DNA of 64,000 bases from Saccharopolyspora_C sp047200635 (GTDB taxonomy: Bacteria; Actinomycetota; Actinomycetes; Mycobacteriales; Pseudonocardiaceae): positions 1-64,000 of the forward strand of contig NZ_JBJZOI010000027.1 of assembly GCF_047200635.1 (NCBI RefSeq). Reading direction: 5' to 3'. The position numbers and the translations under genes are program-made. Under the pieces are notes generated by a model. It made no database searches and was not told where the DNA came from. It worked only from the letters and a program-made list of their open reading frames with translations. Within the stretch, counting starts at the first letter, position 1, and each line of letters opens with the position of its first letter. This document shows positions 16,777 through 25,440 of the stretch, in pieces.

Positions 16777-18102
16777 ATGCTCACCCGTACCGACCTGCGC
16801 GGTCGTGTTCCGTCCACCGCCGAGCTGCGCGCCACGCTGCCGCGCGCCGACACGGACGTCGAGCACGTGCTGCACCAGGTCCGGCCGGTGATCGAGGCCG
16901 TCCGCGAGCGCGGCGCGGAGGCGGCGTTCGAGTACACCGAGAAGTTTGACGGGGTGCGCCCCGAGCGGGTCCGGGTGCCCCGGGCCGAGCTCGCGGCCGC
17001 CTTGGACGGCCTGGACCCGGAGATCCGCGCCGCGCTGCAGGAGTCCATCGATCGCGCCCGCCGGGTGCACGCGGAGCAGCGCCGGACCGACGTCACGACC
17101 GAGGTCGTGCCCGGCGGCACCGTGACGGAGCGCTGGGTGCCGGTGGCCCGCGTGGGGCTGTACGCCCCCGGCGGGCTGGCGGTGTACCCGTCCAGCGTGG
17201 TGATGAACGTGGTGCCCGCGCAGGCCGCCGGGGTGGAGTCCTTGGTGGTGTGCTCGCCGCCGCAGGCGGAGTTCGGCGGGCTGCCGCACCCGACGATCCT
17301 GGCGGCGGCCGCGCTGCTGGAGGTCGACGAGGTCTGGGCGGTCGGCGGAGCTCAAGCGGTGGCGCTGCTCGCCTACGGCGGCACCGATCCCGACGGCACA
17401 CCGCTGACGCCCGCTGACCTGGTCACCGGCCCCGGCAACGTCTACGTGACCGCGGCCAAGCGCCACCTGCGCAGCGTCATCGGCATCGACGCGGAGGCCG
17501 GACCGACGGAGATCGCGGTGCTGGCGGACGGCACGGCCGACCCGGTGCACGTGGCCGCCGACCTGATCAGCCAGGCCGAGCACGACACGCTGGCCGCCAG
17601 CGTGCTGGTGACGACCTCGCCCGAGCTCGCCGACGCGGTGGACGCGGAACTCGCCCGCCAGGTGCCGCTGACGAAGCACGTCGACCGGATCCGCACCGCG
17701 CTGACCGGGGAGCAGTCCGGTTGCGTGCTGGTCGGCACCCTCGACGAGGGGTTGACGGTGGTGGACGCCTACGCCGCCGAGCACCTGGAGATCCAGACCG
17801 ATGACGCCGCGGGCGTGGCGTCCCGGGTGCGCAACGCCGGTGCGATCTTCGTGGGGCCGCACGCCCCCGTTTCGCTGGGCGACTACTGCGCGGGGTCGAA
17901 CCACGTGCTGCCCACCGGTGGCTGCGCCCGCCACTCCTCCGGGCTGAGCGTGCAGAGCTTCCTGCGCGGCATCCACGTCATCTCCTACGACGAGCGGGCG
18001 CTGCGGGACGTGGCGGGCCAGGTGGTCACGCTCGCGGAGGCCGAGGACCTGCCCGCGCACGGGCAGGCCGTCGCGGCCCGCTTCCCCTCCGGACTCGACT
18101 GA
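16777..18102 (+). CDS. hisD: Histidinol dehydrogenase
   Basis: HisD carries out the last two NAD-dependent oxidations from L-histidinol to L-histidine with a zinc ion. The 441-aa product has the signature run GPTEIAVLADGTADPVHVAADLISQAEHD and the conserved GSNHVLPTGGCARHSSGLSVQSFL. I chose ATG 16777, with a GGAAGG site 6 nt upstream; the longer open frame before it is not conserved in style. It opens the first half of the split histidine locus (hisD-hisC-hisB). Confidence 0.96.
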   Translation: MLTRTDLRGRVPSTAELRATLPRADTDVEHVLHQVRPVIEAVRERGAEAAFEYTEKFDGVRPERVRVPRAELAAALDGLDPEIRAALQESIDRARRVHAEQRRTDVTTEVVPGGTVTERWVPVARVGLYAPGGLAVYPSSVVMNVVPAQAAGVESLVVCSPPQAEFGGLPHPTILAAAALLEVDEVWAVGGAQAVALLAYGGTDPDGTPLTPADLVTGPGNVYVTAAKRHLRSVIGIDAEAGPTEIAVLADGTADPVHVAADLISQAEHDTLAASVLVTTSPELADAVDAELARQVPLTKHVDRIRTALTGEQSGCVLVGTLDEGLTVVDAYAAEHLEIQTDDAAGVASRVRNAGAIFVGPHAPVSLGDYCAGSNHVLPTGGCARHSSGLSVQSFLRGIHVISYDERALRDVAGQVVTLAEAEDLPAHGQAVAARFPSGLD

Positions 18103-18129
18103 CGACCCCGCGATCCCGAAGAGAGAACC

Positions 18130-19251
18130 ATGAGTGACGTGCTCGGCGCCGAGGTGGCGCTGACCGATCTTCCGCTGCGCGAGGACCTCCGCGGCCGCAG
18201 CCCGTACGGCGCGCCCCAGCTGGACGTGCCGGTGCGGTTGAACACGAACGAGAACCCGTACCCGCCGCCGCCGGAACTGGTGTCGGAGGTGACCGAGGCG
18301 GTCCGGGAGGCCGCCGAGACGCTGCACCGCTACCCGGACCGGGACGCGGTGGCCTTGCGCGAGGACCTGGCCGCCTACCTCAGCGGGGCCACCGGGGTCA
18401 CCGTCTCGGTCCACAACGTGTGGGCGGCCAACGGGTCCAACGAGGTCCTGCAGCAGGTGCTGCAGGCCTTCGGCGGCCCTGGGCGCACCGCCCTGGGCTT
18501 CGAACCCTCCTACTCGATGCACCCGATCCTGTCCGCGGGAACCCGCACGGACTGGCTGCCCGCGCCCCGACGTGCGGACTTCAGCTTGGACGGAGCGCAG
18601 GCGGCGGCGATCGTGGCCGAGCGGCGTCCGGACGTGGTCTTCGTGACCAGCCCGAACAACCCCACCGGGCAGGCGGTGGCGCAGGCGGACCTGCGTGCGG
18701 TGCTCGACGCGGCCCCGGGCGTGGTGGTCGTCGACGAGGCGTACGTCGAGTTCTGCGCGGAGCCGAGCGCCGTCGAACTCATCGACGAGTACCCGGCGAA
18801 GCTGATCGTGAGCCGCACCATGAGCAAGGCCTTCGCGTTCGCCGGTGGCAGGCTCGGCTACCTGGCCGCCTCGCCCGCCGTGATCGACGCGCTGCTGCTG
18901 GTGCGGCTGCCGTACCACCTGTCGGCTCCGACCCAGGCGGCGGCGCGCGCGGCGCTGCGGCACGCGCGGGCGACGCTCGCCTCGGTGCGGGCCCTGGTGG
19001 ACGAGCGCGAGCGGGTGGTGGCGGCCCTGCGGGACTCGGGCTTCTCCCCGGTGCGCAGCGACGCGAACTTCGTGCTGTTCGGCCGGTTCGCCGATGCGCG
19101 TGCCGCCTGGCGGCGCTTCCTGGACGCCGGGGTGCTGATCCGCGATGTCGGAATCGAGGGGCACCTGCGGGTGACCATCGGCACGCCGGAGGAGAACGAC
19201 GCGTTCCTGGCCGCGGCCGGGGCTCTGGTGAACGAGGGGGGCACGCGATGA
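18130..19251 (+). CDS. hisC: Histidinol-phosphate aminotransferase
   Basis: HisC is a class I/II PLP aminotransferase forming histidinol phosphate from imidazole-acetol phosphate and glutamate. The 373-aa protein has the opening VRLNTNENPYPPP, the SPNNPTGQ loop, VVVDEAYVEF and the PLP lysine in SRTMSKAFAFAGGRLGY. It starts 27 nt after hisD and shares ATGA with hisB, so hisC and hisB are coupled. Confidence 0.95.
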   Translation: MSDVLGAEVALTDLPLREDLRGRSPYGAPQLDVPVRLNTNENPYPPPPELVSEVTEAVREAAETLHRYPDRDAVALREDLAAYLSGATGVTVSVHNVWAANGSNEVLQQVLQAFGGPGRTALGFEPSYSMHPILSAGTRTDWLPAPRRADFSLDGAQAAAIVAERRPDVVFVTSPNNPTGQAVAQADLRAVLDAAPGVVVVDEAYVEFCAEPSAVELIDEYPAKLIVSRTMSKAFAFAGGRLGYLAASPAVIDALLLVRLPYHLSAPTQAAARAALRHARATLASVRALVDERERVVAALRDSGFSPVRSDANFVLFGRFADARAAWRRFLDAGVLIRDVGIEGHLRVTIGTPEENDAFLAAAGALVNEGGTR

Positions 19252-19880
19252 CGGGGACCGACACGACGTTCGCGCCGGGCACCCGCACGGGACGGGTGGA
19301 ACGCACCACGAAGGAGTCCTCGGTCCTGGTCCGGCTGGACCTCGACGGCACCGGGCAGGTCGACATCGACACCGCGGTGCCGTTCTACGACCACATGCTG
19401 ACCGCGCTGGGCACCCACGCCGCGTTCGACCTGGAGGTGAAGGCCTCCGGCGACGTCGACATCGACGCGCACCACACCGTGGAGGACACGGCGATCGTGC
19501 TGGGGCAGGCGTTGCGGCAGGCGCTGGGTGACAAGAAGGGCGTTCGCCGCTTCGGCGACGCCTGGATCCCGATGGACGAAACGCTCGCCCACGCCGCGGT
19601 GGACGTGTCCGGACGCTCGTACTGCGTGCTCGACGGGGAACCCGAGCAGTACAACGCCTTCACCATCGGCGGGAACTACCCGTTCGTGCTGAACCGGCAC
19701 GTGTTCGAGTCGCTGGCCTTCCACGCGCAGCTCAACCTGCACGTGCGGGTGATCCACGGCCGGGATCCGCACCACATCGCCGAGGCGCAGTACAAGGCGA
19801 TCGCGCGGGCTCTGCGCGCCGCCGTGGAGCCGGATCCGCGCTTCGCGGGTGTGGTCCCCTCGACCAAGGGCGCCCTGTGA
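19248..19880 (+). CDS. hisB: Imidazoleglycerol-phosphate dehydratase
   Basis: HisB dehydrates imidazoleglycerol phosphate. The 210-aa protein is the monofunctional form, without the phosphatase domain of enterobacterial HisB. The two metal-binding repeats are present: DIDAHHTVEDTAIVLGQAL and DPHHIAEAQYKAIARALR. The ATG overlaps the hisC stop, and the hisB stop overlaps the GTG of a 51-aa membrane protein. hisH does not follow: it lies 7.2 kb further on. Confidence 0.96.
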   Translation: MTGTDTTFAPGTRTGRVERTTKESSVLVRLDLDGTGQVDIDTAVPFYDHMLTALGTHAAFDLEVKASGDVDIDAHHTVEDTAIVLGQALRQALGDKKGVRRFGDAWIPMDETLAHAAVDVSGRSYCVLDGEPEQYNAFTIGGNYPFVLNRHVFESLAFHAQLNLHVRVIHGRDPHHIAEAQYKAIARALRAAVEPDPRFAGVVPSTKGAL

Positions 19881-20032
19881 GGGAGGCGCTGGGGCCGATC
19901 GTGCTGCTGGCCGTCGCGGGTTTCCTGGTGGGCGGGGTCGCCTCCCTGTGGCGGACCGCCCGGGTGGCCGCGGTGGCGTTGGGCGTGCTCGCCGCCGTGG
20001 CGGCGGCGGCTGGGATCGCCTGGCTGCTGTGA
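19877..20032 (+). CDS. 51-aa membrane protein coupled to hisB
   Basis: GTG 19877 sits in a GTGA overlap with the hisB stop. The 51-residue product has two hydrophobic helices (about 6-24 and 30-50) joined by a short basic turn (WRTAR). I do not recognise a named family, but small membrane proteins of this kind occur inside actinobacterial his operons. The 4-nt overlap and clean frame support translation. The next gene, an esterase, is convergent at 42 nt. Confidence 0.62.
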   Translation: MREALGPIVLLAVAGFLVGGVASLWRTARVAAVALGVLAAVAAAAGIAWLL

Positions 20033-20074
20033 CGGGGGAGTGACAGCAGCCAGGCGAAGTCCTGGTGGCGCCGG

Positions 20075-21004
20075 TCAGGAGTCCTTCGGGTGGTCCTGGA
20101 AGAACTCCCAGATCAGCGGCGTGGCGTCGATGACGGTCGGCTCGTCGGAATCCGGGTTGGAGGAGCGGCTGGGCCAGTCGTGACCCAGTTCGTCGATCCG
20201 GTAGTGCACGAGCTCGCCACGGCCCGCGCAGTCCGTCCACTCCTGCCGGGTCACCCGGTTCCCGGGGTGCTCGGTGACCGGGTCCGAGTCGCACCGGTCA
20301 CGCTCGGCCCACCCGTCCAGCCAGTCCGGGATGGCGGGCAGGCCCTTGGTCGGATTGCCCTCGTAGGGGATGGTGGCGTCCGCCGTGCCGTGGAACGAGA
20401 TCATCGGCACCGGTTCGTCGGGCGAGCACTCGCCGCTCTGCGGGTAGTAGGCGCCCGCGACCGGGGCGAACGCGGCGATGCGGTCGCCGAGGCGGCAGGC
20501 GAGGACGTTGGTGAACCCGCCGCCGTTGGACTTGCCCGCCGCGTAGATCCGGTCCTGGTCGGTGCAGAAGTCGGCCCGCACGCGGTCGAGCAGGTCTTCG
20601 GTGAACCGGACGTCGTCAGCGTCCGCCGAGTACGGCGCGCCCTGCCACGCGCTCTTGCCGTCGGTGCCGATGAGCCCCTGCGGGTAGACGGCGATCGCGT
20701 CCTCTTCGGAGAAGCGGGACAGCTCCTCCTGGTATTCGGCGGTGCGGCCGTGCCCGTGGAAGGACAGCACCACCGGCAGCGGGTGCCGCGAGTCGTAGTC
20801 CTCGGGCAGGTGCACCAGGTATTCGCGGGTCAGCCCGCCGGAGGTGACCCGCTGCGCGGTGGTGGTGCCCGGTTCGACGGCGGGGTCCGCCCCGCAGCCA
20901 CCGCGCGGCGAGTGCCGCTCGGGGGTGGGGGCGGCGTGGGCGGGCGCGGCGGTGGCGGCGACCGCGCCGAGGGCTACCAGCAGGCTCAGCACTGCTCTGT
21001 GCAT
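20075..21004 (-). CDS. Secreted PHB-depolymerase/LpqC-type esterase
   Basis: The 309-aa precursor has a Sec signal peptide (cleavage near AHAAP, about residue 25). The mature protein is an alpha/beta hydrolase of the polyhydroxybutyrate depolymerase/feruloyl-esterase group. The nucleophile is in GKSNGGG, with acidic and histidine partners likely in GTADATIPYEG and ELGHDWP; SFHGHGRTAEYQ fits the oxyanion region. Several cysteines suggest disulfides. ATG 21004 has AGGAG about 6 nt upstream. The natural ester is unknown. It sits at the left end of the block that interrupts the his locus. Confidence 0.84.
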   Translation of the reverse strand: MHRAVLSLLVALGAVAATAAPAHAAPTPERHSPRGGCGADPAVEPGTTTAQRVTSGGLTREYLVHLPEDYDSRHPLPVVLSFHGHGRTAEYQEELSRFSEEDAIAVYPQGLIGTDGKSAWQGAPYSADADDVRFTEDLLDRVRADFCTDQDRIYAAGKSNGGGFTNVLACRLGDRIAAFAPVAGAYYPQSGECSPDEPVPMISFHGTADATIPYEGNPTKGLPAIPDWLDGWAERDRCDSDPVTEHPGNRVTRQEWTDCAGRGELVHYRIDELGHDWPSRSSNPDSDEPTVIDATPLIWEFFQDHPKDS

Positions 21005-21056
21005 CTTCGACTCCTGTCTCGGCGCGGTCCGCCGCATCACGACGTCCGCGCGGTTC

Positions 21057-22436
21057 TCATCGGGTGGCCGCGGCCGGTTCCGGCTCCGGTCCGCTGGTGG
21101 CGGAGCCGTCCTCCTCGTCGACGAAGCTCTTCTCGTTGAAGGGCGATTCCTTCGCGAACACCCGCTGCATCTGCTCCCGGTCGATCTCCTTGGTCCAGGC
21201 TCCGATGATCACGGTGGCGATCGCGTTGCCCGCGAAGTTGGTCAGCGCGCGGGCCTCCGACATGAACCGGTCGATGCCGACGATGAGCCCCACGCCGTCG
21301 ACGAGCTCGGGGCGGTGCGACTGCAGGCCGCCCGCGAGTGTGGCGAGCCCGGCGCCGCTGACGCCCGCGGCGCCCTTCGACGCAATGATCATGAACACCA
21401 GCAGCGAGATCTGCTCGCCGAGGGCGAGAGGTTCACCCATTGCGGAGGCGATGAACAGCGAGGCCATCGTCAGGTAGATCGCGGTGCCGTCCAGGTTGAA
21501 CGAGTACCCGGTGGGCACGGTGATGCCGACCACGGGCTTGCTGACGCCGAGGTGCTCGAGCTTCGCGATCAGCCGCGGCAGCGCCGCCTCCGACGAGGAG
21601 GTGGACAGGATCAGCAGGAACTCGCGCCCGAGGTAGCCCAGCAGCTTGAACACGTTGACCCGCGCGAACGCCCACAGCAGTGGTCCGAGCACGAGGAAGA
21701 TGAACAGCACGCAGGTCGTGTAGAAGCCGAACATGATGATGCCGAGGCCCTTGAGCGCGTCCACGCCGGTCGCGCCGACCACGGCGGCGATGGCGCCGAA
21801 CGCGCCGATCGGGGCCGCCCACATGACCATCGCGAGGATCTTGAACACGAGCCGCTGGACGTGCTCGATCCCGCGCAGGATCGGGGTGCCCTTGTCGCCG
21901 AGCGACTGGAGCGCGAAGCCCGCGAGCAGCGCGACCAGCAGGGTCTGCAGCACCTCGCCCTCGGTGAGGGCGGAGACCAGCGTGTTCGGGATGATGCCGA
22001 GCAGGAAGCCGGTGAGGCCTTCCGCCTCGCCGGAGGCCTGCTCGCCCCCGCTGGCGCGCAGCTCCTCGGTGAGCTGGAGGCCCTCGCCCGGGTGCAGGAT
22101 GTTGCCGACGAGGAGTCCGACGACGAGCGCGACGAAGGACATCACCATGAAGTAGCCGAGAGCGAGCCCGCCGACCTTGCCGACCTTCGCCGCCTGCCGG
22201 ACGCCGCCGACGCCGAGCACGATGGTGCAGAAGATCACCGGCGAGATCATCATCTTGATGAGGGAGACGAAGCCGGTGCCCAGCGGTTTCAGCGAGGTGG
22301 CGAAGTCCGGGAACGCGAACCCGACCGCGATGCCGGCCAGGACCGCCACGATGACGAAGATGTAGAGGAAGTGGGTGCGGTCCCGCTTCCTCGGCGGTGC
22401 ACCGGCGGCCTCGGGTGCAGCGTCTTTGCTTGCCAC
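21057..22436 (-). CDS. dctA: Dicarboxylate:cation symporter, DctA/DAACS family
   Basis: The 459-aa protein is a polytopic transporter with family stretches MMISPVIFCTIVLGVGG, SSSEAALPRLIAKLEHLG (serine-rich re-entrant loop), VVGITVPTGYSFNLDGTAIYLT and GNAIATVIIGAWTKEID. DctA proteins import succinate, fumarate and malate with protons or sodium. GTG 22436 has AGGAG 7 nt upstream. It is divergent from a sensor kinase and response regulator of the DctB/CitA-DcuS type, which almost surely control it. The 156-nt divergent region holds short inverted repeats at 22458-22476 and 22541-22551. Confidence 0.92.
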   Translation of the reverse strand: MASKDAAPEAAGAPPRKRDRTHFLYIFVIVAVLAGIAVGFAFPDFATSLKPLGTGFVSLIKMMISPVIFCTIVLGVGGVRQAAKVGKVGGLALGYFMVMSFVALVVGLLVGNILHPGEGLQLTEELRASGGEQASGEAEGLTGFLLGIIPNTLVSALTEGEVLQTLLVALLAGFALQSLGDKGTPILRGIEHVQRLVFKILAMVMWAAPIGAFGAIAAVVGATGVDALKGLGIIMFGFYTTCVLFIFLVLGPLLWAFARVNVFKLLGYLGREFLLILSTSSSEAALPRLIAKLEHLGVSKPVVGITVPTGYSFNLDGTAIYLTMASLFIASAMGEPLALGEQISLLVFMIIASKGAAGVSGAGLATLAGGLQSHRPELVDGVGLIVGIDRFMSEARALTNFAGNAIATVIIGAWTKEIDREQMQRVFAKESPFNEKSFVDEEDGSATSGPEPEPAAATR

Positions 22437-22592
22437 GGGTCAACTCCTACGGGGTGTACCGATCACACCGGTCGGTGCTCACTCATTCGGTCGTGTCTTG
22501 GATCACGAGGACGTCGGGGAGACTATCGGACTCGCAGGTGGTGACCGTCACGGTTGTGTTCATTGAGTTCATGCGGGAGCAACAACAACGTC

Positions 22593-24224
22593 ATGTCCCA
22601 GTTCCGGCTTTCGCAGTTCCGGGTGCCCCGGACCGGCGCCTCCCAGTTCCGCCGGACCAGTCTCGCCGCGCAGTTGTTCGTGCTGCAGGTCGTGGTCGTG
22701 GCCCTCGTCGTGCTGGCCGGGGTCGCGCTGGGTTACCTGGACGCGCAGCGGCGCACCGCGCAGGCCGCGGCGGACGAGGTCGCCGGCGTGGCGGGCACCC
22801 TCGCGGTGGAGCCCGAGGTGGTGGCCGCGGTGACGGGCGATGACCCGTCGCGGGTGCTGCAGCCGCTGGCGGAGCGGACTCGCGCGTCGACCGGCGTCGC
22901 CTTCATCACGATCATGGATCCGTCCGGGATCCGCTACACGCACCCGAACCCGGCCTTGATCGGACGGCCGTTCCTGGGCAACATCGCCGAGGCGCAGCGG
23001 GGCCGGGTGCTCACCGAGACCTTCGCGGGCACGCTCGGTCCGTCGGTGCGGGTGGTCGTCCCCGTGTTCGACGACGTGGGCCGGGTGCGCGCGCTGGTGG
23101 CGGTGGGCATCACGGTTCGGGTGCTGACCGCCGAGCTCAGCGGGCAGATCCTCGTGCTGGCCGGGGTGGGCGCGGTCGCGCTGCTGTTCGGAGGCGTGGC
23201 TAGTTACCTGGTGGCGGCCCGGTTGCGCAGGCACACCCACGGCTTGACCCCGGGGGAGCTGAGCCGGATGTACGAGTACCACGACGCGATCTTGCACGCG
23301 GTCCGCGAGGGACTGCTGCTGGTGGCGCCGACCGGGGAGGTGACGTTGTGCAACGACGGAGCGGCGGTGCTGCTCGGTTCGGATCCCGCCGAGGTGACGG
23401 GCACGAACCTCGCCGAGCTCGGGTTCCCGGGAACGCTGGTGGACGCGTTGGCGTCCCGCCGTCCGGTGCGCGACGAGGTGCACGTGACGGATGACCGGGT
23501 GCTGCTGGTGAACGGGTCCGCGGTGCGCAGCGGTGGCCGGGACCTGGGCAGCGTGGTGACCTTGCGGGACCACACCGAGTTGCAGGCGTTGACGGGGGAA
23601 CTGGATTCGATGCGCGGGTTCTCCGAGTCGTTGCGCTCGCAGGCGCACGAGTCGGCGAACCGGCTGCACGCGGTGGTCTCCCTGATCGAGCTGGGCAGGG
23701 TGGAGGAGGCCGTGGCCTTCGCGACCTCGGAGCTGAAGGTCGCCCAGCACTTGACCGATCGAGTGGTGGAGGCGGTGCGCGAACCGGTGCTCGCGGCGGT
23801 GCTGCTGGGCAAGAGCGCCGAAGCGCGGGAGCGCGGCGTGGAGGTCGTGCTGACCGAGGACAGCGCCGTGGACGACCGGGCGCTGGAGCACGTCGGTGCG
23901 CGCGACCTGGTGACGATCCTGGGGAATCTGATCGACAACGCCGTGGAGGCGACCTTCGACGTGCCGTCACCCCGGGTGGAGGTGAGCGTTCGCTCCGCGG
24001 AGCGGGAGCTGTCCGTCGTGGTCGCCGACAACGGCCCGGGCGTGGACCCGGAGGTGGCCAGTGCGGTGTTCACCCGCGGCTGGTCGACGAAGCGGCCGGG
24101 CCGCGGCCTGGGCTTGGCCCTGGTGGGGCAGAGCGTGCGGCGCTACGGCGGCGAGGTCGAGGTCGGCGGGGAGCGCGGCGCGGTGTTCGCGGTCCGGATC
24201 CCGCTGCCCGAGGTGTCGTCGTGA
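22593..24224 (+). CDS. CitA/DcuS-type sensor histidine kinase
   Basis: The 543-aa protein has a membrane helix (about 27-48), an extracytoplasmic PAS-like ligand domain (to about 178), a second helix (about 184-206), a cytoplasmic PAS domain (about 225-335), a short HESANRLH phosphoacceptor segment and a HATPase with GNLIDNAVEAT, DNGPGVDPE and GRGLGLALV. This is the carboxylate-sensing kinase family. The ATG has GGGAG 13 nt upstream. It overlaps the response regulator by 4 nt and is divergent from dctA, so a C4-dicarboxylate is the probable signal. Confidence 0.9.
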   Translation: MSQFRLSQFRVPRTGASQFRRTSLAAQLFVLQVVVVALVVLAGVALGYLDAQRRTAQAAADEVAGVAGTLAVEPEVVAAVTGDDPSRVLQPLAERTRASTGVAFITIMDPSGIRYTHPNPALIGRPFLGNIAEAQRGRVLTETFAGTLGPSVRVVVPVFDDVGRVRALVAVGITVRVLTAELSGQILVLAGVGAVALLFGGVASYLVAARLRRHTHGLTPGELSRMYEYHDAILHAVREGLLLVAPTGEVTLCNDGAAVLLGSDPAEVTGTNLAELGFPGTLVDALASRRPVRDEVHVTDDRVLLVNGSAVRSGGRDLGSVVTLRDHTELQALTGELDSMRGFSESLRSQAHESANRLHAVVSLIELGRVEEAVAFATSELKVAQHLTDRVVEAVREPVLAAVLLGKSAEARERGVEVVLTEDSAVDDRALEHVGARDLVTILGNLIDNAVEATFDVPSPRVEVSVRSAERELSVVVADNGPGVDPEVASAVFTRGWSTKRPGRGLGLALVGQSVRRYGGEVEVGGERGAVFAVRIPLPEVSS

Positions 24225-24895
24225 TCTCGGTTCTGGTGGTGGAGGACGACCCGGTGGCGGGCGAGGCGCACGAGCTGTACGTGAACCGGGTGGAGGGGTT
24301 CGCGGTCGCGGGCCGGGCCCGCACCGGCCAGGAGGCGCTGCGCTTCCTGGAGCACACCTCGGTGGACCTCGTGCTGCTGGACCTGCGGCTGCCGGACGTG
24401 GACGGGTTGTCGGTGGCGCGGGCGCTGCGGACCGCCGGCAGCGGCACCGACGTGATCGCGGTGACCTCGGCGCGCGATCTGAAGGTGGTGCGCGCCTCGG
24501 TCGCCAGCGGCGTGGTGCAGTACCTGCTGAAGCCGTTCACCTTCGCCGCGATGCGGGAGAAGCTGGAGCACTACGCCCGGTTCCGGGAGAGCCTCGGTCA
24601 CGATCGCGAGGCCAGCGGGCAGAGCGAGATCGACCGCGCCTTCTCCACGCTGCGCGGTGTCGACCGCGCGTCCCTGCCGAAGGGCATGGGGGAGGAGACG
24701 CTGGCCGCGGTGGTCTCGGCGTTGCGCTCGCACCGGGAGGGCGCGGCCGCGGGTGCGGTGGGGGAGTTGGCCGGGGTGTCCCGGGTGACGGCCCGGCGCT
24801 ACCTGGAGTACCTGGTGGACAACGGGATGGCCCGCCGCGATCCGCGTTACGGCGGGGTGGGCAGGCCGGAGATGTTCTACCGCTGGGACGGGTAG
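24221..24895 (+). CDS. CitB/DcuR-type response regulator
   Basis: The 224-aa protein has a receiver domain (1-120) with acidic residues EDD, the phospho-aspartate in VLLDLRLPDVDG and the lysine in LLKPF. A C-terminal HTH (about 155-220; GAVGELAGVSRVTARRYLEYLV) is of the DcuR/CitB kind. GTG 24221 overlaps the kinase stop. Together they form the two-component system likely to activate dctA. The gene ends 8 nt before the convergent soxR stop. Confidence 0.91.
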   Translation: MISVLVVEDDPVAGEAHELYVNRVEGFAVAGRARTGQEALRFLEHTSVDLVLLDLRLPDVDGLSVARALRTAGSGTDVIAVTSARDLKVVRASVASGVVQYLLKPFTFAAMREKLEHYARFRESLGHDREASGQSEIDRAFSTLRGVDRASLPKGMGEETLAAVVSALRSHREGAAAGAVGELAGVSRVTARRYLEYLVDNGMARRDPRYGGVGRPEMFYRWDG

Positions 24896-24903
24896 CCCGG
24901 TGC

Positions 24904-25362
24904 TCAGCTCTGATCCGCCGCGGGCCGCAGCACGGGCGCGCCGGGACCGAGCTCGGCCATCCGGTCCTCGGCGTTGTTGAGACCGCAGGTGCGCAGCGAC
25001 AGGCAGCCGCAGCCGATGCAGTCGGTGAGCCGGTCCCGGAGCCGCTGCAGGCCGTCGATGCGCGCGTCGAGCTCGTCGCGCCACGAGCGGGACAGCCTGC
25101 TCCAGTCGGCTTGGCCGGGGGCGTGGTCGGTGGGCAGGGTGGAGAGCGCCTCGGCGACCTGGTCGAGGCTGAGCCCGACCCGCTGGGCGGCGCGGATGAA
25201 CGCGAGCCTGCGCAGCACGGCGCGTTCGAAGCGGCGCTGGTTGCCGCTGGTGCGGGTGGAGGTGATGAGACCGCGCTGCTCGTAGAACCGCAGCGCGGTC
25301 GGGGCGACTCCGCTGCGGTGCGCCACTTCGCCGATGGTGAGCAGGGGCGGGAGCGTGGACAT
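24904..25362 (-). CDS. soxR: Redox-sensitive regulator SoxR (MerR family, [2Fe-2S])
   Basis: The 152-aa protein has a MerR winged helix (LLTIGEVAHRSGVAPTALRFYEQRGLI), a dimerisation helix and the iron-sulfur cysteines C115, C118, C120 and C126 (CIGCGC...C), the SoxR signature. Actinobacterial SoxR responds mainly to redox-cycling compounds. TACCGT sits 6 nt before the ATG, so the transcript is probably leaderless. It is divergent from a two-subunit transketolase whose promoter has the MerR-type long spacer with a palindrome. Confidence 0.93.
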   Translation of the reverse strand: MSTLPPLLTIGEVAHRSGVAPTALRFYEQRGLITSTRTSGNQRRFERAVLRRLAFIRAAQRVGLSLDQVAEALSTLPTDHAPGQADWSRLSRSWRDELDARIDGLQRLRDRLTDCIGCGCLSLRTCGLNNAEDRMAELGPGAPVLRPAADQS

Positions 25363-25381
25363 GCCCCCACGGTAACCCTGG

Positions 25382-25395
25382 AGTTCACCTGAACT
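25382..25395. promoter_or_regulatory. Palindrome in the soxR promoter
   Basis: AGTTCA (25382-25387) and TGAACT (25390-25395) are perfect arms around 2 nt, 19 nt upstream of the soxR start codon. Together with the TACCGT hexamer at 25369-25374 (minus strand) this places a possible autoregulatory site in the soxR spacer or -35 region. Confidence 0.42.
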
Positions 25396-25403
25396 ACCGG
25401 TCC

Positions 25404-25434
25404 TTGACTTGGAGCGCGCTCGAAGTTCCAGGCT
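25404..25434 (+). promoter_or_regulatory. MerR/SoxR-type promoter of the transketolase genes
   Basis: TTGACT (25404-25409), a 19-nt spacer and CAGGCT (25429-25434) have the overlong spacing typical of MerR-activated promoters. A 20-bp near-perfect palindrome (25407-25426, arms ACTTgGAGCG and CGCTCgAAGT, one mismatched pair) lies in the spacer. The -10 ends 6 nt before the ATG, so the mRNA would be leaderless. Divergent soxR is the natural regulator. Confidence 0.64.
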
Positions 25435-25440
25435 GTCCGC

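Noticed and set aside
16723..19164. 813-codon frame antisense to hisD and hisC
   Set aside because: Low-complexity His/Arg/Gly composition and no recognisable domain; shadow of hisD/hisC.
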